Both the position numbers and the translations under genes were made by a program. Below, in pieces: positions 55,979-61,201 of a stretch of 61,201 nucleotides of DNA (its first letter is position 1; every line of letters begins with the position of its first letter). Source of the stretch: Cladosporium sp. IMV 00045 (taxonomy: Eukaryota > Ascomycota > Dothideomycetes > Cladosporiales > Cladosporiaceae); NCBI GenBank assembly GCA_001931905.2, contig MSJI02000293.1:1-61201 (forward strand), written 5' to 3'. The notes under the pieces are model-generated. The model was given only the letters and a program-made list of their open reading frames with translations. It was not told the origin of the DNA and did not search any database.

Positions 55979-56581
55979 GTTGGATGGCGGTTGGGCGCCT
56001 GTGGTTGGTAGTTCCGAGGCATGGAGGGATCGATGGTGTGGTGCACTTTGTCTACTGCTGTATATTGTAGCCCAATGTGTGGTTGTAGGTCAGTCTGTCG
56101 GGCGAATCAAGATGGAGTGCAGCGCTGGACATTGTCACATGTCAATCCTCCCCTCAGAAAGCACATTGCACGAGCACCCCTCACCCGCGTCTTGCTCTTT
56201 TGATAGATCTACCATTGTTCGATGATGGCATATCAGAAACAAACGAATGAAAGAACAAACCCCGACAGGAACAAAACAGAATACAAAAATTGGAAGCAGT
56301 GCCACCGAGAACACTTTGTCAGACCCAAGCCTTGAGAGAAGATTTACATCAATTTTGGCGTCCACGTACATTTAATCCACCAGGATGAGACGACTGATAA
56401 CGATCACAATAATGCTGATAGACACAGCCATGACCTGAGCATGAGAACGACAACAAGGACTGAACGAAAAAGTAAAGTTTGTTCAATCTCAATCAATATT
56501 CCGTCCGCCATTAATTACATAAAACAGAACATACACATTCATTATTTACCGCGCCATTATCTTATCAGACGAAGAAACCCT
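55979..56581. other. Intergenic, no gene seen
   Basis: This 603-bp stretch holds the F-box gene promoter and the 3' flank of the hydrophilin-like gene. Nothing else was recognised. Confidence 0.55.
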
Positions 56582-57826
56582 CTAGAAACGCTGCGGCTCA
56601 TGCTTCGCATGCTCCATGGCAGTCTTATATCCCGCCTCGAACGCACCACCCATCTGCCGCTCAGGCGCCATACCGCCTGAAGGGCCACCAGGGCCAGCAC
56701 GAGGAGGGAGGGTATCATGGTAACCCGCACCAGAAGCAGGGCCATACGGATCATCGCGCGGATCCCTTGAGCGAGAATCGTAGGGATCCCGTGTCATACC
56801 GCTACCATGCGAGTAGCTATCGTAAGGATCATCGTGCGCGCCGGCACCAACTCTCGCGCCGCCAGCTGTGGGAACCGCGCGATCGTTCTCAAGACGCTCA
56901 TGCGGTCCGCCGACAAGACCGCCCGTCTGCCTGCCCCCGCGGTCGTCGTAGCGGAAATCGCGCGGATCGCGGCTGTCATAGGCGTCGTGCGGGTCGCGAG
57001 GGTAGCCGTGAGCTCGCGGGTCGGCGGTGACTCTGGGATCCATGCGGTTCAGAGTGTCGGATTGGTGAGGGCCGACGGTGTTGTGGGTGTGCATTTTCTC
57101 CGGCTGCGGTTGTACGCGAGGGTCGACTACGTTCTTGATGTTGCTGTCGTGAGGGCCCAGGGTGTGCGAGGCTGGGCCGCGGTCGCCGGCGTAGTCGTCG
57201 CGTGTGCCGTAGGGGCCTGGGGCGTCGCGTGCGTTGTAGGCGTCGCGGCCGCTGAAGTTGGGTCCTGAGCTGTGGACGGGGCCGGACGATGTGGTGCTGC
57301 CATATCGGTCGTGGCTGTCGTGTATTACGCCCGAGGGGCCATAGCCGTCTCTGTCGATATGGTCGGGTCTGCCGCTGGAGTGGCCGAGGCCTGAGTCACT
57401 TCCTGGGAAGGCACCGGGTGTTTTGTTGTAGTCGTGGCTTAAGGTCGGTCCATGACGGCCGCCGCTGGCAAGTGTGTCGTTCAACTGTCCATGAGAGCCA
57501 AGGTTATGTCCGCTACTGGGAGCAGTGTCATACCTGTCTGAAGAACCAGGGCCGTGACGACCGCCGGACAGGGTATCGTTCAGCTGGCCATGAGTACCTG
57601 CGGTAGTGTTTGAGCCAAAGTTGTTATCGTGGGTGTTCGAAGCGGTGTGCGTGCCAGGTGGGCCAGTAGGGGGAGCTGGAGTAGTATCCTTTCCATACTC
57701 GGCGGGAGTAGAGTCAGACTGAGGGCCAGTGTAGTAAGACTTGCTTGGAGAGTTGGCAGTCACGGGGTTGGTGTCCTCCTCCTTCTCGTGCTTGTCTTTG
57801 CCTTTGAGTTTGCTAATGAGACCCAT
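56582..57826 (-). CDS. Disordered repeat protein, hydrophilin-like
   Basis: A single exon encodes 414 residues that are strongly enriched in Gly, His, Asp, Ser, Pro and Arg and almost lack hydrophobic stretches, so the protein should be disordered. The N-terminus MGLISKLKGKDKHEKEED could be myristoylated (Gly2). Internal repeats: THGQLNDTLSGGRHGP and SHGQLNDTLASGGRHGP; HTLGPHDSNIKNVVDPRVQ and NTVGPHQSDTLNRMDPRVT; and repeated RDPYDSRS/DPRD blocks. The GPH-S-LNR-DPRV unit is a pattern I recall from fungal stress or conidiation proteins of hydrophilin type. A role in desiccation or osmotic stress is inference. Upstream DNA carries the two-copy GGTTGCGTCAC motif. Confidence 0.78.
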   Translation of the reverse strand: MGLISKLKGKDKHEKEEDTNPVTANSPSKSYYTGPQSDSTPAEYGKDTTPAPPTGPPGTHTASNTHDNNFGSNTTAGTHGQLNDTLSGGRHGPGSSDRYDTAPSSGHNLGSHGQLNDTLASGGRHGPTLSHDYNKTPGAFPGSDSGLGHSSGRPDHIDRDGYGPSGVIHDSHDRYGSTTSSGPVHSSGPNFSGRDAYNARDAPGPYGTRDDYAGDRGPASHTLGPHDSNIKNVVDPRVQPQPEKMHTHNTVGPHQSDTLNRMDPRVTADPRAHGYPRDPHDAYDSRDPRDFRYDDRGGRQTGGLVGGPHERLENDRAVPTAGGARVGAGAHDDPYDSYSHGSGMTRDPYDSRSRDPRDDPYGPASGAGYHDTLPPRAGPGGPSGGMAPERQMGGAFEAGYKTAMEHAKHEPQRF

Positions 57827-57966
57827 GATGATAGCGTTGTTGATGTAGAGTTTGGTGAATCAGTCGTGGGTTTGGAAGAAGTGTGAGAGGACGGGAAACG
57901 CTCAATCCGCCCTCCAGACTGATATATATCTATGGACGCGTTCATGTACAGGGATTATCCGAGGCC

Positions 57967-57977
57967 GGTTGCGTCAC
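57967..57977 (+). promoter_or_regulatory. GGTTGCGTCAC motif, copy 1
   Basis: This 11-mer lies 141 bp upstream of the start of the hydrophilin-like gene and contains CGTCA, a bZIP half-site. It is followed by ATCTACCTTGA, similar to the sequence after copy 2. Site function is inferred. Confidence 0.4.
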
Positions 57978-58251
57978 ATCTACCTTGAAGACTGGCGAGG
58001 TTGGAGTCGAGCATCATCATCATAATCGTAACGAGAATCCCAGTCGTCTGGTTCTAGGGCTGCCGTTCTGCCGTTCTGTAGGCTCGTCAGGGCCAAGAAA
58101 GTGGGCAGAGATGTCGAGGACGTGCAGTAGTGGTGGAGTTGTCCAAGATTTGATTGCCAAGCTGAGTCCAATTCCTGGGCTTCATCACTACTAATATTCC
58201 GCCGCGTAACAATCCATGTTTTTAGATGCCGTGCAGGCCGTAGTGCCTCCA

Positions 58252-58262
58252 GGTTGCGTCAC
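58252..58262 (+). promoter_or_regulatory. GGTTGCGTCAC motif, copy 2
   Basis: An exact second copy of the 11-mer lies 426 bp upstream of the hydrophilin-like start and 285 bp from copy 1. The next bases (TCCAACTTGA) resemble those after copy 1. Same orientation. Confidence 0.4.
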
Positions 58263-58825
58263 TCCAACTTGAGGCACGGTCCGTGGGTGTCGGAAAGATT
58301 TCTTTTGGAAGTGTTCATTTGGCCGGGCTGAAATGTGAACATGGAAATGCGGCAAGAGCTCATTAACATGTCAAGTAAACAAGAACGTAATCCATTGTTG
58401 CCACTCCCGTCTCGATGATGAGTACATGTCATGGGATGTAGTGAGGTTGTAGCTGGCGAATCCAGGACAAAGCCAAAACGCAGCTGTTCGCTTTTCTCGT
58501 TCGAGATCCAGGTCAACGTTGGCCAACATTGTTGTTTTTTAGACCTGACAAAAGAGCTTGGAAAGGTCTTTCATGATACAGGACACCCCACTGAGTGTAC
58601 AAGGCAAGGAAGGTTGGATACCTTATATATCTTCCCGATCGACATTAACATGTAGTTGGCCGACTCAACGGCAGCGACGTCAGAGTCTCACAAGGCTGAA
58701 CCTCACTGACCCTTCCCAACTTTCACATGTCAAATCCATGCATCTCTAAAGTGAACAACACCAAACATCCTCACCACCTTGTTTTCCCAGAACTCTCATG
58801 GAAGACAGAACAAGAAGCGTATAAA

Positions 58826-59456
58826 ATGCAATGCGCCCTCTTCTATCCACGCCGCTGGATAATACCCCACCTCCCCCAAACACGCCTCTACGCCACCAAA
58901 CGCACTCCCGCCTCATACACCGAAGACGACCTCCGCATCGCACGCAAATGGCTCGCCGACCTCAATCCCGAAACCATCCCCCGCAACCTCTGCGAAATAA
59001 CCTTCTCCCGCTCCTCCGGCCCCGGCGGCCAAAACGTAAATAAGTACGTCCTTTCCCAGCACCCCACCCAAAACCAATCCCCCAACTAACACCCTTCCCA
59101 GAGTCTCCTCAAAAGCCACCCTCCGCCTCCCTCTCCCCTCCCTCCTCCCCCACCTCCCACCAATCCTGCACGCCCCCCTGCTCAGCAGCAGGTACCACGC
59201 GCCCAAAACCAGCAGTCTGATCATCCAGGCCGACGACGCGCGGAAGCAAGCCGAGAACGCTTCTGCTTGTATGCGGAAATTTTACGAGTTGTTGCGGGAA
59301 ATCGGAGCTAAGACCGTGCCGAACGAGACGGGAGAGGGGCAAGCGGAGCGGGTGAGGGAGTTGAAGAGAAGGGAGGAGGCGGGGCGGAGACGCATGAAGG
59401 AGAGATTGAGTGCGAAGAAGAGCGCGCGGAGGGGGGGAGGGCGGGGGGAGGATTGA
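58826..59456 (+). CDS. Mitochondrial ICT1-like peptidyl-tRNA hydrolase
   Basis: Exons 58826-59043 and 59102-59456 around intron 59044-59101 (GTACGT, CTAAC, CAG) give 190 residues. The N-terminus (MQCALFYPRRWIIPHLPQTR) is basic and hydrophobic and fits a mitochondrial presequence. The release-factor GGQ motif sits in SRSSGPGGQNVNK, the usual codon-independent RF-1 domain context, and splicing joins it to VSSKATLRLPL. The tail is Lys/Arg-rich (KKSARRGGGRG), as in ICT1/ArfB proteins that dock on ribosomes. It should rescue stalled mitochondrial ribosomes by hydrolysing peptidyl-tRNA. Identification by GGQ context and length is strong. Confidence 0.9.
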
Positions 59457-60538
59457 TGTATTGAGGTATAGGAGAGCGAAAAACGGCAAGTAAGAAAGAA
59501 AAGGGCCTGCTTTCGCGATATGCGGAATGCGAAGAAGAAGAAAAAGAAGAAGTCCGCGCTTCCAAAACCAAGCGCGTTCGAGCGAGCAGCGCGAGGTCGA
59601 GTTTCTTTCAAAGTCTCCAGGTTAGAAAAGAGCATCGACGCCCATCTCGCCAAGCGGGACTTCTTCCGCTCACGTCATGGAAAGGAAGAGTTGGGGCGAA
59701 CCCCCAGCAACAAGAAAGAGTCGAAAGCGAGAAAGCCGCGCGTCGCCGGCCTGAGTCCATCTCGCCTTATCCATCGAACAAGGGTGGGATGCAAAATACG
59801 GGATATGGGGTAGGATTTAGGGGACAGGACATGTAGATCGCGCGAGCACATTGCTACGAGAGTCAGCCGGGAAATTTGCAGATCAAGAAGAAGGAGAAGA
59901 AATAAATGCCAACGGAAATGAGCATCGAGGAAGGGAGCAGGAACATAAGAACGCAAAGAACGCGCGTATGAGATGAACGAGTGTGAAAAAAGGGAAAAGA
60001 TGCTCGAGATGTATATATAAGCCCAAAACATGTTTTGGAACATGTCCACAGCCACGTCAACACCGCGGTGGTCTTTGCAACGCGAAGCCCAGATCTTGGT
60101 TATCCGGCGACCTTGAGGGTAAAAATAGTTGCCCGTCCGAGCGAGGCTGGGGAGGAGCAGGATGCAATTGAGAATGATGATTGAATCAACAAAGCATGTT
60201 AAGAGTATCACTTTTCAAATTTTAGTTTCTAACTACTCTTTCCAGAAAGAGACGGCAGGTTGACGGCCGTCCTTCTCGTTCTTCTTAGTACACGATGCAT
60301 GAACGCATGAAGGAGAGTTTTCCTTCTTCTTCTTTTTCAGTCATGAATAAAAACATAAAATGATTTCCCCAGAGAATTCCAAACACCATCGCTGACATGT
60401 CGTTGTTGAATGACCTTATCCCTTGTTCTTGTTGACCGGGTCTTTCTTCCCTTACCCAACCAATTTTTGTATTAACGCCTTTTCTTAATGCAATCTTCTT
60501 CACCCCTCCAATCAAGACTCCTCTTTCTTAGAAGAGGC
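59457..60538. other. Intergenic, convergent 3' ends
   Basis: This 1.1-kb stretch between the converging ICT1-like and SHMT genes holds only weak frames (for example 59520-59813, Lys-rich) and a perfect 16-bp palindrome at 60023-60038. No reliable gene was found. Confidence 0.55.
60023..60038. repeat. Perfect 16-bp palindrome
   Basis: CCAAAACATGTTTTGG is its own inverse complement and is followed by a partial ACATG echo (GAACATG). It could be a dimeric factor site, hairpin or chance. Confidence 0.5.
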
Positions 60539-61201
60539 TTAGATAGGCAGAGGGAAGCCACCAGCCCAAGCGGCGATCTCAGCCTTGAGGGCCTTGATCT
60601 CCTCGACCTCGCCGGAAGCGATCTTGGCCTTGAAGTCCTTCTGCTTGTTGGCCTCCTTGGGCAGCTCGCTCTGGACCTTCTGCGCCAGCTTGATGCACTG
60701 GTCGATGTACCCGGCGATGCGGTCGAAGTCCTGCTCGCCGAGGCCGCGGGAGGTCATGGCGGGGGCGCCGATGCGGATGCCCATGGGGGTCAGGGCGCTC
60801 TTGTCGCCGGGGGTGGTGTTCTTGTTGCAGGCGATGTTGACGTTCTCGAGGACGTACTCGACGCGCGCGCCGTCGAGGGTCGGGTTGGTCAGCGGCTTGA
60901 GGTCGAGGAGCACCATGTGGTTGTCAGTGCCGTCGGTGACGAGGCGGTAGCCCTTGGCCTTGAAGCTGTTCTCCAGCTGCTTGGCGTTCTTGATCACTTG
61001 CTGCTGGTAGGCGAGGAACTCGGGGCTCTGGGCTTGCTTGAGAGCGACGGCGAGAGCGGTGATGGTGTGGTTGTGGGGACCGCCCTGGTGGCCGGGGAAG
61101 ACGGAGAAGTTGATGGGACCCTCGAGGTCGTAGAAGGTCTGGACCTCCTTGCCCTGCTTGAGCTCGGTCTTGCGGAGGCCCTTGCGGAAGAAGATCATGG
61201 C
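60539..61201 (-). CDS. SHM2: Serine hydroxymethyltransferase, 5' partial
   Basis: This is the C-terminal half of a PLP enzyme that moves one-carbon units between serine, glycine and tetrahydrofolate. The minus-strand frame is open at the right window edge, so the N-terminal half, including the PLP lysine region, lies beyond 61201. About 220 residues are visible. Seen: INFSVFPGHQGGPHNHT, TDGTDNHMVLLDLKP, NKNTTPGDKSALTPMGIRIG and PAMTSRGL, all standard SHMT blocks. It ends with a Lys/Ala-rich tail and GGFPLPI. The absence of a visible N-terminus means cytosolic (SHM2-like) or mitochondrial (SHM1-like) form cannot be separated from the sequence alone; cytosolic is a guess from the tail. Confidence 0.93.
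   Translation of the reverse strand, partial: AMIFFRKGLRKTELKQGKEVQTFYDLEGPINFSVFPGHQGGPHNHTITALAVALKQAQSPEFLAYQQQVIKNAKQLENSFKAKGYRLVTDGTDNHMVLLDLKPLTNPTLDGARVEYVLENVNIACNKNTTPGDKSALTPMGIRIGAPAMTSRGLGEQDFDRIAGYIDQCIKLAQKVQSELPKEANKQKDFKAKIASGEVEEIKALKAEIAAWAGGFPLPI

Larger units (their letters stand above)
57827..58825. other. Divergent intergenic, hydrophilin / ICT1-like
   Basis: A 1-kb stretch between two divergent genes. It holds the paired GGTTGCGTCAC motif at 57967-57977 and 58252-58262 and a short TGCCGTTC tandem near 58060-58077. No coding feature was recognised. Confidence 0.55.

Noticed and set aside
59520..59813. 97-codon Lys-rich frame downstream of the ICT1-like gene
   Set aside because: It begins in a purine-rich AAG tract that naturally yields poly-Lys, has no domain, and is likely 3' flank.
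1..61201. Secondary-metabolite cluster, CRISPR, phage or plasmid features
   Set aside because: No PKS, NRPS, terpene cyclase, P450 run, direct-repeat array, integrase or replication gene was seen; the genes are mixed housekeeping and regulatory loci.

Overview
The window is nuclear DNA of a filamentous ascomycete (Pezizomycotina). Genes lie on both strands and have few introns. Most introns are 51-81 nt, a few run to about 160 nt, and they show GT..AG ends with CTAAC/CTGAC branch sites. The gene content is typical of that group: several Zn2Cys6 factors, a hybrid histidine kinase, a GMC oxidoreductase, a GH43 enzyme and a CHO2-type methyltransferase. A dothideomycete is my best guess, but nothing in the sequence proves the class. 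I found no plasmid, phage, CRISPR or rRNA signal, no convincing tRNA, and no large transposon. One 21-base run of N (14074-14094) marks an assembly gap.

Layout. 1-5.6 kb: the ubiquitin-activating enzyme UBA1 (5' end cut by the window edge) faces a vacuolar Ca2+/H+ exchanger. 7.3-13.5 kb: a small Cys-rich protein, a bZIP factor and a three-exon Zn2Cys6 factor of NirA/NIT4 type with poly-Gln. 14.5-19.2 kb: a hybrid histidine kinase and a small coiled-coil protein. 19.9-24.1 kb: a four-exon secreted GMC oxidoreductase and a Cys-rich single-pass membrane protein. 25.6-34.8 kb: phosphatidylethanolamine methyltransferase CHO2, an MFS transporter with a very long Ser/Arg-rich N-terminus, and an unknown coiled-coil protein. 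35.4-38.0 kb: a PflA-like radical SAM protein divergent from the Fe-S scaffold NBP35. 39.1-46.3 kb: a secreted GH43 enzyme, an ochratoxinase-like amidohydrolase, a PlsB/GNPAT-type acyltransferase and a class III aminotransferase resembling glutamate-1-semialdehyde aminomutase. 47.2-49.9 kb: a Zn2Cys6/Fungal_trans_2 factor with poly-Gln. 51.3-54.8 kb: a DNAJC8/Spf31-like J protein divergent from the ribosome-biogenesis helicase DBP4. 55.2-61.2 kb: an F-box protein with an XPA-like segment, a disordered hydrophilin-like repeat protein, a mitochondrial ICT1-like release factor, and the C-terminal half of serine hydroxymethyltransferase (cut by the right edge).

There is no obvious metabolic gene cluster. 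Most genes are independent housekeeping or regulatory loci. The two divergent pairs (radical SAM/NBP35 and J protein/DBP4) are the best cases for shared control. Exon boundaries were worked out by reading both strands and joining frames that restore known motifs, so several models here extend beyond any single open frame.

The most unusual non-genic signal is a short MITE-like repeat. It is seen in two distant intergenic regions in opposite orientation (3303-3441 and 19447-19628), and one copy has perfect 9-bp terminal inverted repeats and a 5-bp target-site duplication. I saw no convincing undescribed multi-gene system.
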